From NCBI GenBank assembly GCA_964020085.1, contig OZ026601.1, positions 15,971,030 through 16,035,029 on the forward strand: a stretch of 64,000 nucleotides of DNA, given 5' to 3'. The notes below the pieces were generated by a model. That model was not told the DNA's origin. It did no database searches and saw only the letters and a list, made by a program, of their open reading frames with translations. Every line of letters begins with the position of its first letter. Positions within the stretch are counted from its first letter, which is position 1. Positions 1-10,575 of this stretch are shown here, piece after piece. Source of the stretch: Micromussa lordhowensis. Taxonomy: Eukaryota > Cnidaria > Anthozoa > Scleractinia > Lobophylliidae. The translations under genes were made by a program, and so were the position numbers.

Positions 1-1839
1 ACTTAGTGAGTCAAAAGCTTTTTCGAAATCAAATGCAACCATAAGTCCAGGTATTTGTTTAATTTTGGTGTATTTTATGATATCGTCAATTGTGCGAATC
101 GCATCAAATATCGTTCTGCCTTTGACATAAGCATATTGATCAACTTGTATAATCTCTGGTAAAACTTTTGCTAAACGTATAGCAAGGGCTTTCGAGGCAA
201 TCTTAACATCAACATTTAAAAGGGAGATTGGTCGCCAATTCTTAATGTATCTCCTATCTCTATCTTTCTTGTCGATCAATCTAATGATGGCTTGTTTTTG
301 TGTATTAGATAATTCACCATGCTCGTAAGAATAATTTAAGGCGTCAGTGAGTTGATGACCTAATAAGTCCCAGAAACCTTTGTAAAAGTCGGCAGTAAGA
401 CCATCATTACCGGGAGCTTTATCATTAGAAAACATTTGCAAAGCTTCATAACACTCCTCAAGTGAAAGCTTTCCTTCACACTCTATCATTGATTCTTCAC
501 TCAAAATCGGAATGTTGTTGTCTAAAAATGTTGAGCTCAGTTCTTCATTTAAGTCAGAATCTTGCTTGCTATATAAGTTCTGGTAGTAATCTTTAAGTTC
601 ATTCATTATGGATTTGGGGTTAACCGTTATTTTTCCTTTAGAATCGAAAAGTTTGCGAATGGTAGCTTGACCAGATCTTCTGTTCTCTAAATTAAGGAAA
701 TATTTCGAATTTTTTTCGCCTTTTTCATACCAACCGATTCTAGATCTCACAATGTTGCCGCGCACAATATAGTCAAGTAATAGTTCATACTCATATTTCG
801 CAGCATCAAGGTCGTACATATTTTTTTCTGAAGGATCACTATTACACAACAAATCGTATCGTTTAACTTTCTGTTCAGCTGTTTCAAGACGAGCTCTGTG
901 CTCTCTTGCTTTTTGCTTACTGTATTTAATTGACACTTGTCTAATTCTGTACTTAATTAAGTCCCACAAGACCCGTTTGTCATTAACATCTTTGAATTCG
1001 TCAAGCCAATCGGGATAATTCGAAGAGATAAGTTGAATATAAGAAGTGTCCTCCAAAAGGCTAGAGTTAAATTTCCAATAAGAGGGACCAAACTTTTGTT
1101 TAACTAAACTATTAAGCGTTAGAGTAATTGCCGAGTGATCCGACTTAATGGCAGGAATTATGTTTGTTTCAGTTAAATCATCTTGAATTTCCGTGCTAAC
1201 GAGCCAGTAATCCAGGCGTCGTCTTACTAAGGGCTTTTTCTGCGTCCAAGTAAATTGCTTTTTTTCAGGATTTCGAATTCTCCAAATGTCAATAAGGTCA
1301 TTGGCTCTCATTATCTCATTGAGTTTTTTGACGGATGACTTGGACTCGATTCTTCCTCCTAAATTATCAAGACAGGGGTCAAGATGGCAGTTAAAGTCAC
1401 CACCAATAATGAATTGGCAGTTCGGGTCCAGACTCATATCTTCTAGAGTGTTAGCAACAACATCAAAGAAAACACATTGCTCCTGATTTTTTGTTGGTGC
1501 ATATAAATTAACGAGAAGAAAAGGTGCGTCCTGAACAAGTGCTTCTACAAAAATGTATCGGCCTTCGCTATCCCCCAGCACGTGCCTGATATCAATTTGG
1601 AGGTTTTCACTGAAAAGAATGAGAACCCCTTTGCTATGATTTGTACCGTGCGCAGACAACATTTTACCTCGCCATTGTAGTTTAAATTGCTTTTCAATCT
1701 CCAGGGAACTGTAGATTTCTTGTAGAAAAGCGATATCGATCTTATGTTTCTTAATCCAAGTAAAAATTGTTTCACGTTTATGAAAGTCACGAATCCCTCA
1801 AGCGTTTAGGGACAAGAGCTTAAAATTAAAATTAGCCAT
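1..1839 (-). pseudogene. LINE (L1/Tx1-like) ORF2, endonuclease plus RT, 3' end off window
   Basis: The minus strand reads as the N-terminal part of a non-LTR retrotransposon polyprotein. From an ATG at 1837–1839 it begins with an exonuclease/endonuclease/phosphatase domain (NLYAPTKNQ, GGDFNCHLDP, RRRLDYWL, SDHSAI) that nicks target DNA. An RT fingers/palm region follows (NDKAPGNDGLT, NWRPISLLNVD) and the frame is still open at position 1 in the motif FDFEKAFDSLS. It has one premature TGA (1798–1800) in the LNA-stop-GIRD motif, where related elements have arginine; otherwise about 600 codons are open. The remaining RT and 3' end lie outside the window. Family assignment to the L1/Tx1 side is from motif spacing, not a tree. 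Confidence 0.85.
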
Positions 1840-2330
1840 TTTTAGGTGAAGGTGTTGTACATAAGATCTTACAACAACAGAAGGTGGAGCCTAGCAAACA
1901 ATACAAAATAACTAATGGTAAAGGCTTGACACGCTTGTTGAAATTCTGAAGCTCTGAAAACTTCACGCACACACACAACACAAAACACACAGCAACGTAC
2001 AGTGATATGCATACCCATTGCCCCAAAACGAGTTGTGAGGGCATTATCCTCTCCAGGCGTCATGCACGCCCCGCAGCGCTAATAGCTATTGAAAAAAAAT
2101 ATCTGTCTATATCATTGTTGAGTGAAAAGAAATCGGTTCTTGCATAATTATGGAAAGTACCTTACGGGAAAAGATGTTCGAATAAATAAAGACAACAACA
2201 AGATAAAAAAACTCAGAAAAATGGATCATTTGCTGGGATAAATTTCCCATTAATATATAAGCGGTCAGGCTGGGCTTTGCTAAAGGTCAATGATCAGCTT
2301 CAGTCAATGATGACTTAAGGCCTGCACCAG
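1840..2330. other. LINE 5' flank and intron sequence, no gene seen
   Basis: AT-rich sequence between the LINE start and the first exon of the gene at 2331. It includes a short CA-rich stretch (about 1962–1995). No coding exon is supported. Confidence 0.5.
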
Positions 2331-2957
2331 GATTTGCTCTGAAAAAAGGTGGTGCAAAGAAAACCACATTCACAAATGAACAAAAAGAAATCATGATTCA
2401 GTTTTATGATCGCCAGAGGTCATCTCAGATAAGAGCCAACCCAGCAGATGTTATCAAAGCTATGAAGGATGCTGGTGTCCCAGAGCTGAAAGAGTCTCAG
2501 ATTAAAAGCTGGTGGAGCAGCTACCACCGTAAACAGAAGCAGTTGGCAGATGATATGATGGAGGAAGCTCGTCAACTTAGATCTCAACAGCAAGGTACTT
2601 TTGCATGATCAGTCTTAGCTTAACATCCCACTCTGTTCTGAAAAGAAGGTAAACCAGCTACATTTAGCTTGTTTACCTGCCCATAATATTCATCTGACTT
2701 TATTGACTACTGTAGTTACATGTACCAGCCCTACACGTATCTCTCCCACAGCCAAAGCAAGTATTCAAGAGTAAGGCCTGTATTAATATATGGCAGTTGA
2801 GACTAAAAGATGGTTATTAGGGAATACTGTTGTGATGGACCCAGCTTACTTGGTGGACAATTCTATCCATGAGAAGAAAAAAGCACTTTTCAAAGGATCT
2901 ATATTCCTACCACCTGTAGGGGTCTTTTGATAAATGATGTTATACTCTACACTCTTT

Positions 2958-3210
2958 AACAATTAGACCCGTAGCCCGAAAAGGCTACGGGTCAATTGCC
3001 CACGAGGCGAAGCTGAATAGGCTATTGACCCGTGCCCCTTGAGGGCGAAGGGTCTAATTGTTTTAGTATCACCCAACCAGTTGGACATGCAGAAACGGCG
3101 ATAATAAAGTTAGCAAGTGCAAGTTGAAGAAATATTTCTTTGGGGAAAAAACGAAAGAAAAACCGGCGAATTTCGCTACTCGATGACTATTACCATAGAC
3201 CCCTAGTAGC

Positions 3211-3248
<38 letters not shown>

Positions 3249-3263
3249 GTTGGGTGATACTAA
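2958..3263. repeat. Two adjacent MITE-like hairpins in the intron
   Basis: The first has arms AACAATTAGACCCGTAGCC near 2958 and GGGTCTAATTGTT ending near 3062. The second runs 3063–3263 with inverted ends TAGTATCACCCAACCAGT and ACTAGTTGGGTGATACTA. Both lie in the intron between the two exons of the split gene. No coding capacity. Confidence 0.7.
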
Positions 3264-3647
3264 TATGGTTTATACGTGCAGTGTGCATGTATATATAATT
3301 TGCTTGTTTGTCTGAATTTATTAAAGGTGCTGGAGTCAGTGGAATGCCAAGAGCTACAGAACCCCTCCCTGGTTCCTCTCCTGACACCGACTCTGACCCT
3401 GCTATTACAGACCCGACCATACCAGATTCAACACCAAATCCAGCTATCGCAGATCCAGCTATTGCAGATCCAACTGTTTCAGTTCAAACCACTGTTTCCA
3501 ACCAAACTGTTCAACCTGGAGTGGCCCCTCCGTCATGGATCAGAGCATCAACCTCTTCACATTTGAGTGGGGTCACTGAATGGAGTTTTAATGAGTCACA
3601 ATCAGACATCCAGGGAAGGACTGGGAGCAATGCTTGTGTGTTCATTG

Positions 3648-3817
3648 TGTAATAAGCTTCGGCTTATTATAGAACGCGAGACACAAGCAACAGATGTTAA
3701 CAAACCAGCATTTAATGACTATCAAGATGGCGGCCTAGTCGAGCACACGGTAGAACTGAAAAGCACTATGGGTAACATAATACGTGTAACATAATGCGTG
3801 ACGCGTGACCGCTAACA
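3648..3817 (-). repeat. 3' LTR (left copy)
   Basis: 170 bp, starts TGTAATAAGC and ends CGCTAACA. Identical to 8648–8817 except position 3805. An adjacent purine-rich tract at about 3818–3832 is the likely plus-strand primer. Confidence 0.95.
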
Positions 3818-3944
3818 TGCCTTCCTTTTTAAAAAAAAACAAAAGAAAAAAAAAAGCTTCATGTCCTTTTCTAGTCAGAGAAGCAACAACAAGAACGACA
3901 ACGAAAACGAAGAAAAAAATCAAAGTATCATCAATGACAGTTTG

Positions 3945-4033
3945 ACAGTTCCAAATGGACGGTCCTGATCAGAGTCTGTAAGAAATATTGTAAATAATCA
4001 ATGTCTGGGACAGTTCCAAATGGACGGTCCTTG
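3945..4033. repeat. Short direct repeat in the Ty3 3' untranslated region
   Basis: GACAGTTCCAAATGGACGGT occurs at 3945 and again at 4010, 65 bp apart, between the pol stop and the purine tract. Role unknown. Confidence 0.8.
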
Positions 4034-4119
4034 AATTGCCACTGTCGGCTTCAACAGGTCCACAACTGTCTACAGCAGCGGGTACAAATCACCTACAAAG
4101 GAAGGTTATTAATCAATCA

Positions 4120-7100
4120 TCAGTCAGAGTAGCGAACAGGTTTTCGTACAACTCGACCGCTACGGGTAATGATCTGAGGAGCTGGTTGACTGGGTGACTG
4201 AGGAAGAGCATGAGGGGTGGGAGTGCTGTGAAGGCAGGGTGGTGTTGGTTGTCCAGGGACTGGACTGGGCAGTGCCGACGCAGTTGAAGTTGAGGGGTTG
4301 ACATCACTCGGTGCTGTAGTTGGAGCTTCAGGCGAGGCAGATGATGAACTGGCATCACTCGATGTCGTAGTGGGAGTCGCAGATGAAGTAAATGACAAGG
4401 TAGGATTTAAGGAGCAGGATCGTAGTTTGTCAGGAAGGTTGGAGTTGTTTGTTGTCTCAGGTTGTGGTTCAACAGTGTTAAAGGGAGGTGCCAGTTGCAC
4501 CTGAACACGGTTTCGTCTGATTTGCCCAGTTCCTGTTTTGATGAAGTAAGATCGAGGGCCAGCAGAGCCAGTGATCTGTCCAGGGACCCAGGCCTTTGAC
4601 CGTGCATTAGGGGGAGGCTTAGCATAGACATAGCTGCCTGGTGGGAAATCAGGAAGGATGTGTCTTGCGTGTTTATCATAGGCTTGCTTTTGCTGTAGTT
4701 TTCGATACACATGTTCAGAAACCACTTTGTCACGAGGAGAAGGGCGAGGCTCCAAAGTTGATAATGCTTGAGGTAGGTTGCTACGGAGTACACGGCCAAA
4801 CAATCTCTGAGCAGGGGAAAACGTGTGACCAGCAGGTGGAGTGTTACGCACTGACAAAAGTGCTAGGTCCACATCTTGAGCTGTGCGAAGGATGTGTTTG
4901 GCTGACTTTACAGCCGCTTCAGCTCGTCCATTGGATTGTGACCAGTAGGGAGATGAGGTGATGTGATTGAACTTGTATGTTGTGGCAAATTGCTTGAACA
5001 GATCAGAGGTGTATTGAGAGCCATTGTCGGTTAGCAAGGTGTGAGGAATTCCGTGACGTCCGAAATGCTGCTTCGTGGCTTGTACTACAGCTGATGACTG
5101 GATGGAGGGAAGGCGATCAATTTCGTAAAAGTCGCTGAAGTGATCAACAGTTACTAAATAAGCAACACTATTAAGTTCGAACAAGTCTTGTGACACCAGT
5201 TGCCATGGTGAGGTAGGCACAGGGTATGGTTGAAGGGGTTCGCGGGGGTGCTGCTGTCTGTATTGAGCACAGGTGACACAGGTCCTACACATGTCAGTAA
5301 TCTGGTTGTTGATCCCTGGCCAAAAAACACAGCTGCGGGCATGTCGTAGGGTGAACTCTGGGCCACGATGAGCAGCATGTAGCTTATGGAGGATGGTGGG
5401 ACGAGCTGAGGAGGGAACAATGACACGCCCTTGTTTAAACAGGAGCCCATCATGTGAAGTAAGTTCATGGCGGAAGGTCCAGTATGGGCGTGCTAGTTCA
5501 GGAACTGCTGCCTTGTCATTGGCCCAGCCGGTTTCAACAAGAGATCTCAAAGTAGTCTGTTCAGGGTCAGTGAGAGAGGCAACTCTTAGTTCCTGTAGTG
5601 TTGCATCCTGAAAACCAGAGAGATCAGGGTGTTCAGCCTCAAGTTCCACGCGATAAACCAGCTCGTCATGAACTTGTTTGTGTGAGGTGGTGGTTAGAGG
5701 AGCCCGAGAGAGAGTGTCAGCAATGTGAAGTGTTGACCCCTTGCGGTACTCTACTGTGAATGTGTAGCGCTGAAGAGCGAGCATCATGCTTTGGAGGCGC
5801 CTTGGTGCGGAGGCAAGAGGACGCTTGAAGATTATCTCTAGAGGTTTGTGGTCACTGTGGACAATCACGTCAGCCTTACCAAATAGAAGCTGGTCAAACT
5901 TGTGGAATGCATGCACGATAGCCAGGGTCTCCTTTTCAATTTGGGCATATCTTTGTTCTGTTGGAGTGAGTGAGCTTGAGCTGTAAGCTACAGGCTGCCA
6001 CACGATGTCGGTGAGATTCGAAGAGTGGTTAGCTGGTTGCAGCAGTGCGGCACCCAGTCCATATTCCGATGCATCGACCTGTAATACCACTGGGGCGGTG
6101 ACATCAAAGTAGCGAAGACAAGGTGCCTGAGCAACTAGTTCCTTTGCTAGCCTGAATGCGTCAGTGTGTTGGTCAGCCCACAGAAACTCCTGATTGATGT
6201 GGGTGAGGTCCCGCAGAGGACGAACTACCTCACTAAGGCGAGGGCAGAACTTAGACAGATAGGTAATGGTGCCTAGGAAACGCCGTGTTGCTGCTTTGTC
6301 GTGAGGTTGGGGCATGTTGAGAACTGCACTGGCAATCTCGGAGCTTGGTTTGAGGCCTTCAGGTGTGAGGGTGTGGCCCATGAAGGGTGCCGTGTGGGTT
6401 TTAAACTTGATCTTGTCCTGGTTGAGTCTGAGTCCATGCTGCGCGAGGCGATCCATGAGTTCTATGACAGTGCGGTCATGGTCCTGGGTTGCTTCGGTTA
6501 GGGTTTTACCCCTACCAATTACTATGATGTCATCGGCAATGTTGACAACACCTTCCAGGCCACAGAGAACATCATGGATGCGGCGTTGGAACTCCTCCGG
6601 GGCTGAACTTATCCCAAAAGGAAGACGAGTCCAGCGGTAGCGCCCCCAGGGGGTGTGCATAGTAGTCAACAGGGAGGACTCCTCTGTGAGCCGGATTGTT
6701 TGGAAGGCGTCTTTGATGTCAAAGGTTGAGAAGATCTTCGCCTTATGAAAGCGATGAAGATTCTCTTCCAAGGTAGGAATGGGGTAAACTGGTCTCAGGA
6801 TTGCTTTGTTGACTGTCTGTGAGGGATCCAGGCAGATGCGAACTTTAGCAGGCTTCGTTGCTGTTGCTGGTCGTTCGCGAACCACCATGTTTGATATCCA
6901 TGGGGTGGGTGCATTCACCCGAATTAGTTGACCTGAGTGGATGAGTTTGTCAAGGGCATCTTTGATAATAGGTAGCTTGGGAGCGGCATAGCGATGGGGG
7001 GCAGCTTGGATAGGCTTGATGGTGGGGTCTAGTGTTAATGAGAGGCGTTCCCCCAGCTCACCCAGCCCCTCAAACAAATGTGGATAGTTATGTTTAATTG

Positions 7101-8484
7101 ATTCAAATGTCAACTCACCAAGTGGTGGCAGAGAGGGTGTAGAAGAAGCCTGAAGTTGATTGACAGTGTCAATGTCATAGTTTAAGATGTCATAGTTTAA
7201 GATGCCCATGCGAGTACTATCAGCCAATCCCAGGAGCGGTGCATAGTAGTTCTCTGCAGTTGTGACTTGGACCACCACTTCATAGGGCTTGCCTCGGTGA
7301 GTACAATGCAGCGTGGCCTGACCTCCAGTGGGAATGATGGTTTTGGAGTAGTCGAGGAGACGAACACTGGAAGGTGTGACTTTCACTGGAGCCATTTCCT
7401 TGAGATCGCTTGCGTGTATGGTGTTGCAAGAACATCCAGAATCCACCTGAAAGCGGACAGAGTGAGCCGATGCTGAGGTGAGGGAGGAGCTGAGATCTAG
7501 GTCTACAAATATGCCTCTGGGTGCAGTTTGAATTTGGGCGACATCATGAATGGTGACATGAGCAGTGCTTGCCTCAAAAACAGGGTCGGCCTGAACCACT
7601 ACATTGGCAGTTGATGCTCGGCAGACTTGTTGCCAGTGGCCCCTTTTTCCACAGCAGTGACAGGTATCATTGGCTGCAGGGCAGTCACGACGAGCTGCGT
7701 GTGGGGTGCGGCCGCACCAGAGGCAGATCAGCGAGCCACGGGTCGGTGGAGCAGGTGGCCCTGGTGGTTTGAAAGGGCGTCGAGGGATTTTGGGTTTGAC
7801 AGCATCGGGTGTGACCTTGTGTGCTGTTTCCTCGCCAGGTGTGATCTGGTGTACTGATTCTTCCAGCTGTTGTCTGGTGATTGCTGACTCGGTTTTGAGA
7901 CTAGCCTCAAAGTCGCGAGCCTTACTGATGACTTGTGCAAAGGTGAGTGTGGTCAGGTTCTCCCGAGAGATGAGGTCGCTTCTGAAGTGTTTGAAGGTGT
8001 CATTGAGACCAATTACAAAAATGTCTCTCTGTAGCCTGTCATCCACTGCTGATGGAAAATTGCATTTCTGGTACTCTAGTCGTACTACAGTGTGCCATTG
8101 CTGAATACTCATCCCTGGATCTTGTTTTAAGAGACGTAGAAAATTATGAGTGGACTGTATGACAGGTTCCTCTCCGAGATAGTGGCTTGAAAGTTTCGCT
8201 AGCCATTTGGCGGGGTGTTGTTTGTCTTCTTCGGCGATTTGAGAGTCAATAGTAGTTGTCAGAACGTCCCATTCTGCTTGAGGGAAGGCTCTTCGGAGCG
8301 CCGCCATAGCCTTGGGGCGTTTCGCCGATGTCCAGTAATCGTCGGTGTCAATATCCTTAGCTGGATTCACGTAGTCCTCCATAATACAAAAGTCTCTGAA
8401 ATTAGCGAGAAAAAACTTGAACGCACGACGGCGGTCTTCAGATGAGGCGTCGAACACGGGTCGATCTTTACCCATTGTGACCAA
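4120..8484 (-). CDS. Ty3/gypsy Gag-Pol polyprotein
   Basis: A 1454-residue polyprotein in one frame. A Gag region (1 to about 240) is followed by two zinc knuckles (about 255–292; CLWCGRTPHAARRDC and CHCCGKRGHWQQVC), an aspartic protease (FQVDSGCSCNTI, about 348), and an RT whose active site reads IADDII (about 648) rather than the usual YIDD. Next come RNase H (LQVDASEYGLG, about 803) and an integrase with an HHCC finger (about 1041) and DDE core (TDNGSQY about 1153, NGRAEAAVK about 1188). The C-terminal tail is Ser/Pro/Thr-rich. There is no stop or frameshift, so the copy may be competent. The start was taken at the first ATG after a 164-nt leader; a second Met is three codons in. Confidence 0.95.
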   Translation of the reverse strand: MVTMGKDRPVFDASSEDRRRAFKFFLANFRDFCIMEDYVNPAKDIDTDDYWTSAKRPKAMAALRRAFPQAEWDVLTTTIDSQIAEEDKQHPAKWLAKLSSHYLGEEPVIQSTHNFLRLLKQDPGMSIQQWHTVVRLEYQKCNFPSAVDDRLQRDIFVIGLNDTFKHFRSDLISRENLTTLTFAQVISKARDFEASLKTESAITRQQLEESVHQITPGEETAHKVTPDAVKPKIPRRPFKPPGPPAPPTRGSLICLWCGRTPHAARRDCPAANDTCHCCGKRGHWQQVCRASTANVVVQADPVFEASTAHVTIHDVAQIQTAPRGIFVDLDLSSSLTSASAHSVRFQVDSGCSCNTIHASDLKEMAPVKVTPSSVRLLDYSKTIIPTGGQATLHCTHRGKPYEVVVQVTTAENYYAPLLGLADSTRMGILNYDILNYDIDTVNQLQASSTPSLPPLGELTFESIKHNYPHLFEGLGELGERLSLTLDPTIKPIQAAPHRYAAPKLPIIKDALDKLIHSGQLIRVNAPTPWISNMVVRERPATATKPAKVRICLDPSQTVNKAILRPVYPIPTLEENLHRFHKAKIFSTFDIKDAFQTIRLTEESSLLTTMHTPWGRYRWTRLPFGISSAPEEFQRRIHDVLCGLEGVVNIADDIIVIGRGKTLTEATQDHDRTVIELMDRLAQHGLRLNQDKIKFKTHTAPFMGHTLTPEGLKPSSEIASAVLNMPQPHDKAATRRFLGTITYLSKFCPRLSEVVRPLRDLTHINQEFLWADQHTDAFRLAKELVAQAPCLRYFDVTAPVVLQVDASEYGLGAALLQPANHSSNLTDIVWQPVAYSSSSLTPTEQRYAQIEKETLAIVHAFHKFDQLLFGKADVIVHSDHKPLEIIFKRPLASAPRRLQSMMLALQRYTFTVEYRKGSTLHIADTLSRAPLTTTSHKQVHDELVYRVELEAEHPDLSGFQDATLQELRVASLTDPEQTTLRSLVETGWANDKAAVPELARPYWTFRHELTSHDGLLFKQGRVIVPSSARPTILHKLHAAHRGPEFTLRHARSCVFWPGINNQITDMCRTCVTCAQYRQQHPREPLQPYPVPTSPWQLVSQDLFELNSVAYLVTVDHFSDFYEIDRLPSIQSSAVVQATKQHFGRHGIPHTLLTDNGSQYTSDLFKQFATTYKFNHITSSPYWSQSNGRAEAAVKSAKHILRTAQDVDLALLSVRNTPPAGHTFSPAQRLFGRVLRSNLPQALSTLEPRPSPRDKVVSEHVYRKLQQKQAYDKHARHILPDFPPGSYVYAKPPPNARSKAWVPGQITGSAGPRSYFIKTGTGQIRRNRVQVQLAPPFNTVEPQPETTNNSNLPDKLRSCSLNPTLSFTSSATPTTTSSDASSSSASPEAPTTAPSDVNPSTSTASALPSPVPGQPTPPCLHSTPTPHALPQSPSQPAPQIITRSGRVVRKPVRYSD

Positions 8485-8636
8485 GAGGGTCGATTAGTGT
8501 ACTTAACGTGCTGCTTGCGAAGGTGAGCAATGGAGACAAGAGTCGGCGATCGCCGAGATGAGTTCGTCGAGAGCGAGTTTTGGCGAATTCACTGAGGAAC
8601 AGCCAGGTTCAATAGATGAAGACTCGGGTTCCAAAG

Positions 8637-8647
8637 TTCTGACACCA
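8637..8647 (-). promoter_or_regulatory. Primer-binding site, tRNA-Leu type
   Basis: On the minus strand TGGTGTCAGAA begins directly at the LTR edge. It is complementary to the 3' end (TTCTGACACCA) of animal tRNA-Leu. Only about 11 nt match, then the sequence diverges. Confidence 0.75.
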
Positions 8648-8817
8648 TGTAATAAGCTTCGGCTTATTATAGAACGCGAGACACAAGCAACAGATGTTAA
8701 CAAACCAGCATTTAATGACTATCAAGATGGCGGCCTAGTCGAGCACACGGTAGAACTGAAAAGCACTATGGGTAACATAATACGTGTAACATAATGCGTG
8801 ACGCATGACCGCTAACA
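8648..8817 (-). repeat. 5' LTR (right copy)
   Basis: Partner of the left LTR; in element orientation the gag-pol leader starts just left of 8648. Confidence 0.95.
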
Positions 8818-9264
8818 ATTGCTCTCTATATGGGCAAGTTGTGCTTTGAGAACAATTTAGCCTGGCCCTCTGGCAACCTTCTTCCCGAGTCCTGGAAAGC
8901 GTCACTGAGAGAAGCAATGATTACAGGAAACCAAATACATGATGATCTGTTTGACCACGAGGGAATAAATGTGTCTGTGGATGACGCGGTTGCCATGGCA
9001 GGGGAAGAATGTGGAGTGCAAAGACTGGGACCTCAGGTGGACATCTTTGGTTTCAACCCTGTAAATCAGCTGGCAAATTTGTTGATTAGAGAGGCCCAGA
9101 ATTTGTCACGATCGTTTAGTGTAATTGTTTCGCATGAGCGTGCTTTTCTTGTTATTGTAAACTCTGATCAGTCTGCTGTTATTGTTGATTCACATTGTCA
9201 CCTCAACAAAGGAGCTATAATTGCATGTTGTCAAACAGGAAATATCCATTCCTTGGCGTTGTGA

Positions 9265-10090
9265 ATGGACGCTATGATGAATGCAACTTGGCAGTGCTCG
9301 TTAACCATAGCTTCAATATCTAAAGTATTTTATTAAGATAAGCAAATCCAGTTGAAAAAGGTCTCTTAAAAGTTGAATAACAAAGGAAAAGAGTGGAGGG
9401 CATGTATTGTATCCAGCTGAACTTTTATTTTTCTTTGGTTTTAAAAATAAACTTGTCATATAAATTGCTTCATATACATTGTATGTCTCTCATTTGAAGT
9501 TTCCATTGTTGGCGAGCCAAGAAACATGACGACTTGTTATCTGTCCATGAATAAATGTAGGATAACTACAATATTTCGCATTAAAACTAGCGATAAAAAA
9601 ATCAACACTTTTCGACCTTACACAAGGACTACAATATCTTGACAACAATAACATGAACATTTTTAAAAATTGCAAATGGAAGAGAATTTTCATATTTGCT
9701 AAATTAGGTTCAGGTAATTTATCAACCAGAATCTGTCTTCATAATTTTTTTTTTATAGATGCGACACAGAAAACTATAACCTGTATTTGGTTTAGAAATA
9801 TATAAACAAAACATCCTACATTTGACTCAAAAATATGCTCGAAGATTACTGTGTTTATCGCCCTTCAAGTATTTATTGCAACACCTGCGATAGTGAAAAA
9901 TGGAGAATATCAGGCTGATATTCCCCAGTTTTTAGGTAAGGCACATTCAGTCACGTGATGCTCTTAGACTACTCGCGCGCAAGCGAAAATATTTGATGGA
10001 TTTACAACTATCGATAAGCTCACGAGAATGGCTCCTGATTGAATCCTGATTGCGTGTGTGGAACGTTGGCTGGGCTGTGCACGCTTAGGA
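9265..10090. other. No gene seen
   Basis: AT-rich flank downstream of the split protease-like gene. No splice-consistent coding segment or clear repeat family was recognised. Confidence 0.5.
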
Positions 10091-10575
10091 TCATAAGCGA
10101 AAACCGCGCAAAAGTGCGGCAATTATTGCACGTATCTTATTGTATCGCAGATCGGTTTCATCAAAAATATCTCGAAGGGTTACTCCGAGACTTGATAGCC
10201 GTTCTTCCACTCGCGCAAATTGGTCTTGAGATATCTCCATTTCCTTTAGCAGTCGATCGCACATCACGCAGATCGGTTTCATAAAAAATCTCTCGAAGGG
10301 TTACTCCGACACTTGATAGCCGTTCTTCCACTTGCGCAAATTGGTCTTGAGATATCTCCATTTCCTTTAGCAGTCGATCGCACATCACAGTTTCTCCTCG
10401 CCCGTAGGCAATCATGTCGATTGTGTAGATTTCGGCTGTCGCTTCCGCTACTTGGAACTTTTTGGCAATCTCCCCGAAAGATTCTCCATTGCACCATCTT
10501 TGAAACGCTGCTTCTTTTTTCGGAAAAGTTGGTATTTTGCCATATACTTTCCTCAAGTTAATTACCTAGGAATTA
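10091..10575 (-). pseudogene. HTH-domain ORF broken by a tandem duplication
   Basis: The minus strand encodes a helix-turn-helix-like segment (GESFGEIAKKFQVAEATAEI), then VMCDRLLKEMEISQDQF, GVTLREIF and a terminal RYNKIRAIIAALLRGFRL before a stop at 10091. The middle is duplicated as two 121-bp tandem copies (10147–10267 and 10268–10388). Because 121 is not a multiple of three, the second copy shifts the frame. The upper edge may be a splice acceptor near 10575. The arrangement resembles HTH modules seen in cnidarian transposon-associated genes; function is not assigned. Confidence 0.55.
10147..10388. repeat. 121-bp tandem duplication
   Basis: Copy 1 begins GCAGATCGGTTTCAT at 10147; copy 2 begins with the same bases at 10268. 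The copies differ at only a few sites, so the duplication is recent. Confidence 0.9.

Larger units (their letters stand above)
3648..8817 (-). mobile_element. Young full-length Ty3/gypsy LTR retrotransposon
   Basis: A 5170-bp element with LTRs at 3648–3817 and 8648–8817 (170 bp each, TG…CA ends, one difference: G at 3805, A at 8805). The 4-bp sequence ATTG flanks it at 3644–3647 and 8818–8821. The primer-binding site abuts the right LTR and a purine tract abuts the left LTR. The single gag-pol frame is uninterrupted. LTR identity and the open frame indicate a very recent insertion. It sits inside the coding exon of the gene at 2331–9264. Confidence 0.95.
2331..9264 (+). pseudogene. Homeodomain-like / cysteine-protease-like gene split by an LTR retrotransposon
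   Basis: Two exons can be followed. Exon A (2331–2594, after a CAG acceptor, donor GTACTT, phase 1) encodes a helical DNA-binding segment whose third helix (QIKSWWSSYHRK) resembles a homeodomain recognition helix. Exon B starts at 3327 (TTAAAG acceptor, phase 1) with a Ser/Thr/Pro/Asp-rich linker. It reaches GSNACVFI at 3647, is broken by the Ty3 element 3648–8817, and resumes at 8822 with ALYMGKLCFENN in the same frame once the 4-bp target duplication is counted once, ending with TGA at 9262–9264. The C-terminal region has a candidate nucleophile Cys (SNAC) and a late VDSHCH motif, as in papain-fold deubiquitinase/deneddylase-like peptidases; that assignment is inference. Upstream exons are not identified. 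This allele cannot encode the full protein. Confidence 0.72.

Noticed and set aside
8558..8794. Plus-strand frame across the right LTR
   Set aside because: It overlaps the Ty3 leader, primer-binding site and LTR; no independent support.
9265..10090. Small minus-strand frame near 9.5–9.7 kb
   Set aside because: No domain, no splice support and AT-rich composition.
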